Positions 33,059 through 45,100 of a DNA stretch of 64,000 nt are shown here, piece after piece; the stretch's first letter is position 1, and each line of letters opens with the position of its first letter. The position numbers and the translations under genes were made by a program. This DNA is from Panorpa germanica. Its lineage: Eukaryota > Arthropoda > Insecta > Mecoptera > Panorpidae. The notes under the pieces are model-generated. The model made no database searches. It was given only the letters and a program-made list of their open reading frames with translations, and was not told the origin of the DNA. The stretch lies in assembly GCA_963678705.1 (NCBI GenBank), contig OY783208.1:1364001-1428000 (forward strand). The letters run 5' to 3'.

Positions 33059-35554
33059 TGGAATAAAACATTTGCAAGTTTTTATGCTTATCAATCTAAT
33101 TTTATGTTCTAATTCTAAGTTTTATGCTAAATAATCCTATGTCTTAATGTTGAAAACGGTTCCATGAATCCCTTTCAAAATTTCCTGTTTCGTTGAGCAA
33201 AAAATGCTAAGACTTTTGACGTCCTCGGATTTTTCTCTGAATCATGGAAACCTGTAATTTTGGAAAAACTGCGAAAAGAAATGGTTACTTTTTGCTATAT
33301 GACTGTTGGTCCGTAAAAGGTAGAAAGTTGTAATTTTGCCTGCGTATTACGCTATTCAATGAACACATATTTCAAAATTCAAAAATTAATAAAAGGGGCG
33401 TTTTGTATTATAAGATTAATAAATAAATAATTAAATATGTTGTAAATTGTATATTTCTTATTTCAGTGTATTTTTGCTGAGCCATTTCCTAATTTCAACA
33501 ACAGAGTCACAAACGAGTGTGTGTTTGTGTTATGTCATTTATTACTTACAGCTGGATCGTACATTCCATCAAGTTTTATATTGCGATTTTTGTAAATTTC
33601 GTGATAATTTCGACATCATACGCAAAACAGATTGCATAACTCGAGAATTATTAAAGGGGCTACTTTTATTTATATAATCCCAGAGAAAGTATAGAAATTT
33701 GGCCCCCGTCGTCAACAGACTTGAAACATTAAGAAGACTGCTTCACTTTAAATCTTAAGCTCAGGCTTATCATGATTCTAATATTATCTAATGGTTATAC
33801 TGAAACCCCTTCAAGTTATTCAATGCATCTACTAGAACACTTAGCAGAGCTGCAATGTCTTTTTTAATTCTTATTTCAACAGCTGGTAAAGTAGGTATTT
33901 CAGGGGCCCTAAAATTTTATACAGAACTTACAAGATTACGGTCTTCTTAGTACTACATTCCTTTATTCTACAGGATTTAGTTTACCTGCAGTTATATTAT
34001 CCTGTTCTTTAATTGTCTAAATATAATTTTTTAATCTTACGGTCACCTTTATTACAGATTCAATTATTGTTCGATATAATGTAATAAATGCTGTATGTAA
34101 TATAATTATTTTAATTGTAATTTTATTCAGGTTGCCTCAAAAAGGTTATTACACTGAATAATGTTTTGGTTTCTTAATTTAGAAAACTTGGACTTTTCAA
34201 TTTTCTACTACAATAGCAAGTGGAAAGCATTTTCCTCCTTATACCGTAGAACTGAAGTTAACATTAAACACAAAATTAAATTAGTGAGTGGGAATGATAC
34301 TTAATCGATTGATTATATTAGTAAAACGTTTAATTATTTCGTACTTGTCTCTTAATAAAGAAATAATGAAAACTTCAACAAATACTTTACTGACATTAGC
34401 CCCATGACAAATAAATGACCCATCGTCATTGCAGTTTGTTATCCACATTAACATACTATCTTTCAAACCGTCAAAGTTAAACACATTTATATCTTACATA
34501 AAACAAAGCTGCAATATTAATAAATACATCAATCAGGTATTATGTTTTCTATATTTTATAATTTTTATATTTATTTTATTGTCTGTAGATATTCCGGTAA
34601 TTAATCGGTTCACCTACATTTTTGCTTTGAAAGTTGTAAACAAATTTTTATAAATAAATTTGAGTAGGTTGCGTTTGTTCTATGCTTAAAACATGTAAAA
34701 ATCACTACGTAGTATTAGTTATACTAGTTTTAATTTAGAAATACATAATATTAATAGTTAAAGTTGAAATTTAAATTTTGAGGTTAGAATAATATGACAT
34801 GTAGATGTGAAAATGTTTTATTTCACATTATTGGTCAACAATAAGCATGAATATTGTGTATTTCTTTATTAACAATGGTAAAAGTAGATTAAAAGCTCTA
34901 TAAAATATACAAAGTTTCTGTTACAAGTATTGAATAATTACCATTGACCTTACATTCCTAACAAATTAAGTAAAACCTTACAACCGACACAAAAATAAAA
35001 TAAGAATAACTACAATTTCTGTACATACATTTTGTAACTACAGTCACAATTATTAAGAATTCCGATTAATATTTTATTTATTAAAGATTACATTTACTAA
35101 TTTGGTTTCTAGGTTATGTTGTTCACTCAGTCTTTTCTTATTAATTTAATATTCTCCAATATGTATGTTGCTTGTAAAACACTTCCAATGTTTTCTGAAA
35201 CATGTCCATTGCTTATTGAACTTCTTTTAAAATCAATAAACTGATGAAGTACTTTACTATTTGAAATTTAATTTATGACGTATTTGGTGATTGGTCATTA
35301 GTCTTTGTTGTTTGTGGCAAACAATTTAGCACAGTTTTATAGAAGTTGTTTATTTCAAAGGGCCCCCTTTTATTAAATTTGTATCTGGCATTAAATGAAG
35401 AAGCCGTGTGCCTGTTTCACATAATCATAATGAAGAGGAAAACACACAATCCTGTTCAGGAGGGAATTAGGGCAGGCTTAATTAAATCTTAGTGTTACTA
35501 ATTGCTAAATATAAATACCCTTTGGTTTCAGTAAATTGTTAGTTTCTGCATAAA
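33059..35554. other. A5 3' flank and A6 5' flank
   Basis: Uninterrupted unit spacer. The (GT)n tract is short here. Old TIR-element remnant at about 34655-34945. TATAAATA at 35510. The spacer is slightly more diverged than the others, in keeping with A6 being the most diverged gene. No gene seen. Confidence 0.65.
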
Positions 35555-36598
35555 ATGGCGCAGCAAATAAAATCAGAATTAAATGAAACACCGGCAATAG
35601 AAAACATGAAAGTAGAACCAGAAGAGGAATGCATTGTTCAATTCGGACCACAAGTCAAAGAGGAAGTCGACGTCACTTCCGATAGAGAAGCAGATTGGCT
35701 AGAGGTTCATATTAAATTTGAACCTGACATCAGTTCACCTGTTGTCCTGTGTAAATATTGCGGAGGCGTGTTTGAAGATTCCTGTAAATTGCAGGAGCAC
35801 CTGGAGGCCCCGTCGGACTGCCGAGGAACCGGAAGGGGAAAGGAACCGGAACCACAAGGCAGTGGACAATCGGGAAGAGAAGAATTAATTTCCAATCAGA
35901 AGAATTTCATCTGTGATGTTTGTAACATGGGGTTCGATAAGGCACCGGAAATAATAAAACATTTGCGTGTTCACTCTGACAGGAAGAAGTTATATTCCTG
36001 TAGTGAATGTGACAAATCCTACACTACTAGGTTCAATTTAGTTATTCACCAACGAAATCACACCGGGGAGCGTCCGTTTTCGTGTGACGTTTGTAACAAA
36101 ACGTTTTCAAATTCAAGCTCTTTAAAGAAACATAAAAACACGCATTTAGACGTTAACCCATTTTCATGTGACATTTGCAAAAAAACATTTTCAAGGTTAT
36201 CCTATTTAAAGGAACATAAAAAGACGCATTTAGACGTTAAGCCTTTTTCATGTGACGTTTGTAACAAAATGTTTTCAAGGTTACGCTCTTTAAAGGAACA
36301 TAAAAACACGCATTTAGACGTTAAACCTTTTTCATGTGACATTTGTGACAAAACGTTTTCAAGTTCAAGCAATTTCAATAAACATAAAAAGACGCATTTA
36401 AACGTTAAGCCTTTTTTATGTGACATTTGTAAAAAAACGTTTTCAAGGTTAAGCAATTTCAATAAACATAAAGAGACGCATTTAAACGTTAAGCCTTTTT
36501 TATGTGACATTTGTAACAAAACGTTTTTAAGCAATTCAAGCAATTTCCGTCAACATAAAAGGGCGCATTTCGATGTTAATCCTTTTTCATGTAAATAA
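35555..36598 (+). CDS. A6: C2H2 zinc-finger protein, 347 aa, 6 array fingers
   Basis: The shortest and most diverged A copy. N-terminus: IKSE, MKVE, VKEE and IKFE motifs, a C2HC finger with APSDC, then RGKEPE and QSGREEL as in A1. One extra Lys sits before the second ordinary finger (DRKKLYSC). It has six array fingers with more varied helices: FSNSSSLKKH, FSRLSYLKEH, FSRLRSLKEH, FSSSSNFNKH, FSRLSNFNKH and a last finger FLSNSSNFRQH. The last finger has 13 instead of 12 residues between Cys2 and His1. Linkers include LNVKPF. It ends in NPFSCK like the others. It is at the array edge, where gene conversion is expected to be weaker. The frame is open. Confidence 0.9.
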   Translation: MAQQIKSELNETPAIENMKVEPEEECIVQFGPQVKEEVDVTSDREADWLEVHIKFEPDISSPVVLCKYCGGVFEDSCKLQEHLEAPSDCRGTGRGKEPEPQGSGQSGREELISNQKNFICDVCNMGFDKAPEIIKHLRVHSDRKKLYSCSECDKSYTTRFNLVIHQRNHTGERPFSCDVCNKTFSNSSSLKKHKNTHLDVNPFSCDICKKTFSRLSYLKEHKKTHLDVKPFSCDVCNKMFSRLRSLKEHKNTHLDVKPFSCDICDKTFSSSSNFNKHKKTHLNVKPFLCDICKKTFSRLSNFNKHKETHLNVKPFLCDICNKTFLSNSSNFRQHKRAHFDVNPFSCK

Positions 36599-37519
36599 TG
36601 GAATAAAACATTTGCAAGTTTTTATGCTTATCAATCTAATTTTATTTTCTAATTCTAAGTTTTACGCTAAATAATCCTATGTTATAATGTTCCAATTATA
36701 TGTTTATTTTTTTACATGTTTTGTAATGGATTTTGTATGGTAGTTCGAAAACGGTTCCATGAATCCCTTTCAAAATTTCCTGTTTCGTTGAGCAAAAAAT
36801 TCTAAGACTTTTGACGTCCTCGGATTTTTCTCTGAATCATGGAAACCTGTAATTTTGGAAAAACTGCGAAAAGAAATGGTTACTTTTTGCTATATCACTG
36901 TTAATCCGTAAAAGGTAGAAAGTTGTAATTTTGCCTGTGTATTACGCTATTCAATGGAAACATAATTCAAAATTAAAAAATTAATAAAAGGGGCGTTTTG
37001 TATTATAAGATTAATAAATAAATAATTTGAAATGTTATAAATTGTATATTTCTTATTTTAATGCATTTTCGATGAGCCATGTCTTAATTTTTATAAAATT
37101 GAGTTGTATATTAATAAAGTTGGCTAACATAACCTCAAATATCTAATTATTATTATTCAATTCGCAATATTATAGAAGTTATTAACGATTGAAATAGTCA
37201 TTGCTTCCTCACTACCATTTGCCAATTTTTACCATCACTGTTAAACTAGAGAAGTGCAAAAGAGATGCATAGTTAAACGTCAAAGCTATAACAGTTGTTC
37301 TTTAAGCTCAACAAATACCTTTTTAAATTGTTAACTACAGATCTTTTTACTTTGTTACGAACATGTTATTAAACTCTTTATAATAAATAATAATAAAGCA
37401 ATATAAATTTTTAATAAAATTTTAATGAGTACAATTTTAAAATAGTTACCCTATATAATATTAGATGGCAGCATAGTGCAATCAATTAATTTGATAATTA
37501 TTTCATTTATGTTTTCTTG
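36599..37519. other. 3' flank of A6 and end of the array
   Basis: A-type 3' flank up to about 37050, then non-array AT-rich DNA. The segment about 37215-37310 (CACTGTTAAACTAGAGAAGT) matches, inverted, the sequence near 41395-41470, so a dispersed repeat ends here. No gene seen. Confidence 0.6.
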
Positions 37520-38170
37520 AAGAATTTTTCAGGGATAAGGCCTGTTGCCCTAATAAGCTAAGGAGGATGATAAAATTAGGCAACTAATAACATAAGACAA
37601 GAAGGATGCCAATGCAGATGCGGTGAAGATCCCATCTAGAAAACATAACTGTCAAAAAAATATTTAAAATAAGAATTGTGTCACAAAATAACTATAAATT
37701 ATTAAAATAACAAAAAATTTACCTGGTTCTAATAGAGTGTCATTTAAAATATGTTAAATTTATTAATAAATATGTCACAAATAATTTTAATAAACAAAAT
37801 ATTGATCAGGTTTGTTGCTTGGATAAAAGAATCGTGAATTATTCATTTGTTCTATTAAGTAAAACAACTAAATTTCAAATTACTTGAAACGTTTATAAAT
37901 TCTTAAATTATTTAGTACGACTTATATCTTTCTTGATTTGAAGGTAATTTAAATATTTAATAGTTGTTATTTTCATATTTTCTTAATTTTTTTGTTGTTT
38001 ACAGAAACATTTTGTGATTTTTAATGGATCTGCACCGCAACGGCATAGGCACGGCCTTTTTCTCTTAGATTATTTGTTGCTACGAAGCTATCATCCTCCT
38101 TAATTTGTTTGGGCAGCAGATTTTATCCCGTGCTAATAATTCAAGAAGTTTAACATCTCCATGTAAATTA
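37520..38170. repeat. Imperfect TIR element, about 0.65 kb
   Basis: Near 37535-37640 there is GGGATAAGGCCTGTTGCCC and AAGGAGGATGATA. Inverted, diverged matches occur near 38020-38145 (TATCATCCTCCTTAA; GGGCAGCAGATTTTATCCC), plus ATGCAGATGCGGTG against ATCTGCACCGCA. No coding frame was seen between them. Edges approximate. Confidence 0.4.
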
Positions 38171-38299
38171 CAATATAAATTGAAATGTAAACTGCAGCAC
38201 CATCTGTTACGAAATTATAATACTATAATGGTTTGAGTACTTAATAAAATTATATATTTTTTAAAATAAGTATTTGTTTAATCTCTATTCATTAGTAGA

Positions 38300-38830
38300 A
38301 TATACAATGATGTTAATAAATATGTATTGGTGTGTCTATTTTATTAAATATCTAAATATTGACGGAGATATAGCAATTAAAAATTTGAATTGTAGTTTTA
38401 GCACTAGAAATGTCGGCCATATTTATGACGTAACATGTAGTGGGATAGGTCAGTTATGTGTTAATACGGTTGGTTGTCCTGTGTATCTAGTACGCAAAGA
38501 AAAATAAGTTTTCATTTTATTTAACCCTGCTAAGGCAGACATAATATTGCAACTTTATTGTTCCTTGAAATAGCTGTGAATAGCTGTAAATAATATTTAA
38601 TAGTTTGATATATAAATACATAAAGCAGAGATTTATGACCTGTAAGGTTGGCAGCGGTTGTGATGTCACATGCATTTGGAATGTGTACAACGTTGAATCC
38701 CTTTAATAATTAAAGAGACAAAATGACTTTTTTAATTGTTAATATCTCTTAACATATAAGGAGTTCTAGTAACCAACTTTATCAATATGTAGTACACTTT
38801 TATAAAAATTAAGACATAGGACACAAGCCC
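38300..38830 (+). mobile_element. GGGCTTG-family MITE, 5' end missing
   Basis: It starts inside the MITE (GTTAATAAATATGTATTGG), carries the internal landmarks and ends with a perfect terminal repeat, GGACACAAGCCC. The short open frame 38274-38507 lies across it and is not a gene. Confidence 0.75.
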
Positions 38831-39126
38831 AAATAGTTAGGTGTCTGTATTATCGACAAGCGGCAAAGAATAAAATTTGAAAAGTTTTATAGCATTAAAA
38901 AAAAAGATAAATATAAATAATAATACAATTATTAATATTATTATTAATTTTATAAATAATAAAACAATTATTTTGACAACAAAATTTTCTTTGAATTTTA
39001 TATTTGTACAAATATTTGAATACATACTGAAAATAATGAAAAAAAAAACATAGTAAATTTTAAAATTTATGCAACTTTTTGTCCTTTGTATGTTTTTTAA
39101 AAATGATTTATTCCGCACATCATGCA

Positions 39127-42100
39127 TTAGTCCCGTCTTCTTCTTTTATTGTCGTGATCTCTTTGCCGATCATGTTGACGGTCTGAATTCCTTGGATTTT
39201 TAGGAGCCCTCTTCGCCTGGTTCAAAAATTGATCCAAACCGAAAGGATCTTCCTCTTTCTCAAATTGCACAGGCCCACTTCGTGCGGCAGTGGTTGATCT
39301 GTCAGTTCCGCTAAATTCTTTATCCGGAACAAACCTAAAAATTGGCGTGTCTATTTTATTAAATATCTAAATGTTGACGGAGATATAGCAATTAAAAAAT
39401 TGAATTGAATCTCTTTTAATATTTAGATCGTGCAACGTTGTAAATTCATTAAAACATGACTTTAATTTTAATAATCTAAATATGGCAACAACGCATCGTG
39501 TTTTGTTTATGTTCGCACACCTGCACCGAGATCAATGACCGGTAAGTCATCACAAGTTCTGTTCATTATTTTGCAATGTTTCATTTTAGAGAAAAATTAT
39601 TACAATGTGTTAGAGCAGTGTATAAGATTTTTATATGTGAAAGTAAGAGACAGCAATATTGTTTTAAAAATATTTCTAAAGTAAACAATTGAATTTAGTG
39701 TTAGGGTTATGTCGGTGGATGTGTTACAGATAAAGACGAGCTTGAGACACTTTGTTCAACTGCCTGTTGAAGGAAAGAGATGGATATAGTTTCCAGATCA
39801 ATCTAACAAAATATTTGAATTTGAAATAAATATTTGATTCGTTTGCAAGTTGAAACTTGTTGGTGTGTGGGTGGTGGGTGGACGCTGATAGTGTGAAGGG
39901 GGGTGAGGCACTTGTATCAGATTCTCTTATAGACATACAGGCGCCAAATTTAAAATCAAAATCGAATTTGATGATTCATTTAAGTTTCATTGCTGCGCTT
40001 ATAACTTTTTTGTTATTAAAGTTACAAAAAAAAGTTATTAACAAAAGTCGTAGGTAATATTATTATCTACAAAAAAGTTATTTACAAAATTTTTGTGCGA
40101 GCTATAGTTTTCAAGATAATCTTAACTCGGTCTTTGTATTTTATTTTTCAATTGTTGATTGAAATTGATGTTAAAAGCCTGTAAACTTGTCAGAGTTCTG
40201 TCAAGAATATGCTTTCTCTTTTACGCTGTGTTGTAGAAAGGAGATAGCAACATAGTGGTTGTGATGTCACATGCATTTGGAATGTTGTGCAACGTTGAAT
40301 CCCTTTAATAATTAAATTTTCTTTACCTGTTGGTATTAACAATTTTTTCCAAATCTGCCCCATAATTGTCTTGGTCTATATTTTTGCTAGGTCGGTATAA
40401 ATGTGTGCCTAAAGAATTTGCTTCTCTCCAAGGTTTGTCATAGACGTTATACTGTTCATCATCTCCATATCCTAAAATATAATAAATTTGTTAAAAACAA
40501 TTAGTATTTTATAAAATACATTTAATTCTTTTTATTAAAACATATATATGGACTAGAGTTTGCCCCTGCCTTTTGTGTGTGAATTAAATTTCATTTCAAA
40601 TTTTAATTCCATTTTTAAATTGAAATATTTAACTCGTTCTATATTTATTTTTCATATAAACTGACTAAAAAAATATATTTTTTCCAATTTATTCATTATT
40701 TGATCAACTTTTTTTCAAAATTTGGGATTCTTTCTTTTGATTTGTAAATTACGTATCAAAGTTAACCCATGTATAAAATTTCAACTTCCTAGCACAATTT
40801 TTAACCCTCGGCAAAAACAGCCCCCGTGCCCCCCAAATAAAATTTTTGAATTTTGAATTCTTTTTTTTTAATAACATATTTCATTATTAAGTAATTCAAA
40901 ATTTGAGTTTTCTCCAAAGTTTCCTACTTCCAATTTTTCAATATCTAATTTTCAAAAAATGTCAGCATTGAATACCGTAATACACATACCAAATTTCAAC
41001 TTTCTATCTTTTACGAATTAAAAGTTACAGGTCAAAAGCAAAAAATTTTTTTTAGTGTTTTCCAGGAAACTCAGGGAAAAATCCGAGGACGCCAAAAATT
41101 TAAGAATTTTTTTCTCTACGAAATAAGTAATTTTCAGGAAAATGCGCAAAGCTGTTTTCGAGCTACCATACGAATCGTGCAAACATATAAACTTTCACTT
41201 GGAACATTACAATATAGGATTGTTCTTTGGAATAAAGATATTGCATTCGTCATTTTTGTTGTTCTAAATATCCAAAAATTGTCGGAGATATATCTATTTA
41301 AAGTTTTACTGCGTAATATTCCTGAAGTAATGTTATTTGTTTTTCGTTTTATATCACGACATTATATTGAAACATTATGGGTCGAAGCAACAGCTGCTAT
41401 AGCTTTGACGTTTAATTCTGCATCTCTTTTGCACTTCTCTTGTTTAACAGTGGTGGTAAAGGTTGGCAAATAATTTTAATTATACCTGAATCCATTCCTT
41501 TTGTAGTATTGAATAATCTTTGATCAAATTGTCCCCCTTCTCCAGGTCCCCTAGCAGGCATCCCCAAAGCAACCTGTAAAAAAATATATAAACATTTAAC
41601 AATAAATCAAAATCAAATATAATATAAGAAAAAAAAGCACCTGTTCACTGATATCTCTCTCTCGCTCTCTTTGCAACTTATTCCTTTTGTCAGGAGCAGC
41701 TCTACTTAAATTCCTATCTCTCGCTCTGTCCCTATGTCTTTCAGCCCGCAATTCATCCCTCTCCCTCACTTCAGCTTGTGCTGAATCTTCTGTAGGTTCT
41801 GGAGCTCGAATTCCAGCCCTCTCTTCCCTAGCACGTTGAGCCAATTGCCTCAAACTGTCCTCTTTCTTCTCCTTTTCCTTCTGCGCCAATTTCTTCTCCA
41901 ACTGTGCCCTCATTTCGACAGCTTCGCGAGCTTTTCTATCTGCTATGTACAAAGCTTCTGCTAGCTTAGCGAAATTTTCATTTATGTGAACTTGCTGCAA
42001 ACCACGCCCATCAGCTGCTAATCTCTTGTCCAGAGGAATGGTGTAACCCTTCGCGTTCTTCCAGTTGGAGATACATGGAGGAACCTTCCACTCCCTTTGC

Positions 42101-45100
42101 TCCTTCACTGAAACTTTCCTGGAAGGGCTGTGAAGAACTGGAGCGGGGGGAGATGGCGCTCCTCGTGGTATTTTTTTGTTGATTTTGAAACGTGGGGGCT
42201 CCATTGGATCACTTTGGGCTTCTACCATTCGGATAACTCGTTGCTTGGCCCCGGAATTATACTGCTCTCCTTGTTGGGAAGGCGTATACCTGATGTACTG
42301 CGCTGGGGCCTAAAAATATTATAAAATGTTGTATAGTGCAGAAATAAATTTCTATTAAGGTGAAACGATACTAAAAATCCATGTTTTTTTATGTTTAATT
42401 CGTTTTATGTAAGTAACTATAAACGCGAATCAAAATCTAAAGCTGCAATTAGTTAGATGAATAACGTATCTACATTTTAAGCTTTCTTCCACTGACTTTT
42501 AATGAGTTGGACCCGCAAAAATAACTTTTTCTTTTTAACCAATTTTTCTATGACTGTGATATTATCGAATACTCTATATTTTTTATATAATTGAGATGAA
42601 AGTGAAATTTTTAATATAATCAAAATATTAAACTTCAATTTGAGAAACCAAGATTTCATTAACAAAAGTCAGTTAATAGGAAGAGATTATTATATGTTAC
42701 ATCCAAATTTAAGTAAGAAGAGATGGTTTAGAAATGAGCCCCGCAAAATGATATCAACTATAATCAGAATCAAAAGTAATCATTGTAAAACTCACCTGTC
42801 CAGCTCACCTGTACAAAATTAATATTAAATCCGACGATAGATGTCAATGTGGTGAAGAAGGAACTTTGGATCATATTATATTTGAATGCATAAATTATAG
42901 TTTAGAAAGATCTAAATTCAATAGTGAAATATTAGTTGTGATTAAAACTTTTACTGTTAATACTAAATTTTTGTTAAGTGATTCAAAATTAATTAGTGAA
43001 TTATTGAAATATTTAGAAATTTGTAAAATAGAATTATAAAATGTGAAATATGTTAAAAAAATGTTTGATGGTGGCTATGACGAATAAAAGTCAAGACAAA
43101 TAAATAAATATATAAAAAAAAGAATACTCTATATATTTTTAAGTCTTAAGGGTAAGTTTGAGAAGGTTATAAAATTTATGACAAACCCTTAGAAATGTTA
43201 CCAGTCATATGCGGTTCCAACTCATTAAAAGTCAGTGGAAGAAAGCTTAAAATGTAGATACGTTATTCATCTAACTAATTGCAGCTTTAGATTTTGATTC
43301 GCGTTTATAGTTACTTACATAAAACGATTTAAACATAAAAAACATGGGCTTTTTGATAATATTTAACCTGAAATTTTTATATATTTCGCGAGAAAAAATG
43401 GCCAAGTATCGTTTCACCTTAACTTTACCAAAATATTAAAATATTAAACTATAACGCTAAACTAGAGTTTACCCCCGTCGCAAAGCGACGTATTTTTAGT
43501 GTGTATGATTTGAATCCAATAAAATAATTCGTAATTACATTTCAAATTAATATTTTCCGAACAAAATATTTTTCTTATTTCATTTTCCTAATGTACATAT
43601 ATATTTAAGTACACACACAGAAAATTTCAGTGCTTTTAAATGCGTTTTTCTGAAAACTGTATTTTTAAAGTCGGTGACCAAGATTTCTCGGAAACGGCTG
43701 AACCGATCAGTCTCAAATTTTAACACAAGCTTCTTAAGTATATTTTTTAGTAATTAATCCAAGGTTTTTTCTCACCGATAAATATTTTATTTCTTATGAA
43801 CAATTTATGGCAAAGTTTTGGTCAAAAATCGATATATGTTTTTAAGAAGCCATCATTTTGTCAATAAAAATTATTTTGCTTATTCCTTTGATTAATTACT
43901 AGATTATACATTACTTTAACGAAATCCGTTTGGTTTTTACATTTTAAATGATCCAGTCCAGAAATATCATGGTCACCGTAAGATGCCTTTTTTAAGATCA
44001 GCTATAACAGCTTTAAAATTATTATTTTTACAAATACAAAAATATCAAAATACAGTTAAAAGTTACCGTAATATGTGTACAAATTTTTACATTAATACAT
44101 TTAAAAGTCTTCTCAGGAAAAATTCTTGAAAAATCGCTTTTTTTTGGACGTCATAACTGTATATAACACTTTAAATCGTTCAATAATAAAATAATATTTA
44201 AAATTACTGACTAAAAATAGGCTAACTTTAAAAAAAAAAACCCCAAATTTTGAAAAATGTTGGTCAAATAATGAACAATTTGAAAAAAACATATTTGTTA
44301 TATGTAAAATTAATATAGAACGAGTTAAATATTTCAATTCATTTCACAAATAAAAGACAGTCGTCGCTTGCGACGGGGGTAAACTCTAGTATACATTATA
44401 AGACAGGATGTTTTGCAAAGTTTTGTCCCTTATCTTCAATAATAACCTGATCCTGATAGTTAACTTTATCAGTACATGTAATATACATTTCTAGAATTTA
44501 AAAAAATGCCCTTATAAACCTACAGCTTTGTCCACAGCTCTGACTGGCATTGCAGCTTGAATTTTAGCATTGGTAATTCTCTCCAGTGCTAATTTAGTCT
44601 TTTCCATACTCTCTCTGAGTGCTTCTGCGTCAGGTTTTTGAAGTTCTGGATCATCTTCAGCTAAAACTTCTGCAGGCAACAAAGCACTGAGACTGGAATA
44701 CACAATCTGTAAAAAAAAAAAATAATTGATTGATTGAAATGAAATTAATGTTAATAAATGTGTATTGGCGTGTCTATTTTATTAAATATCTAAATGTTGA
44801 CAAAGATATAGCAATTAAAAATTTGAATTGTAGTTTTAGCGCTAGAAATGTTCGGCCATATTTATGACGTAACATGTAGTGCGATAGGTCAGTTTTGTAG
44901 ACCTGTATCTAGTACGCAAAGAATAATAAGTTTTTATTTATTTAACCCTGCTAAGGCAGACATAATATTGAAATTTTATTGTTCCTTGAAATAGCTGTAA
45001 ATAATATTTGATATTTTGATATTTAAATACATATAGCAGAGATTTATGAGCTGCTAGTACATTTAGGTAATCCTATAAATTAGGTACACCTCTTGTTTTG

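Larger units (their letters stand above)
1..37050 (+). repeat. Tandem array of about 3.8-4.1 kb zinc-finger gene units (family A)
   Basis: Six zinc-finger genes lie head to tail with near-identical flanks. Start-to-start spacings are 6972, 3793, 11674, 6804 and 4122 bp. The long spacings are explained by a MITE plus LINE insertion (units 1 and 4) and an LTR element (unit 3), leaving a basic period near 3.8-4.1 kb. Each unit runs gene, 3' flank, a (GT)n-bearing segment, an AT-rich spacer, an old TIR-element remnant, then the pre-ATG block. The first 300 bases are the tail of a further unit cut by the window edge. Identity between units looks far above what separate old genes would keep, which points to recent duplication and gene conversion. 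Confidence 0.93.

Noticed and set aside
38274-38507. 77-codon open frame
   Set aside because: It lies across a MITE copy, and the same region in other MITE copies does not keep the frame.
44518-44520. SNW1 exon 3 donor at GTAG|GTTTAT
   Set aside because: It would put exon 4 out of frame; the donor four bases earlier, GCT|GTAGGT, keeps the conserved APAQYIRY sequence in frame.
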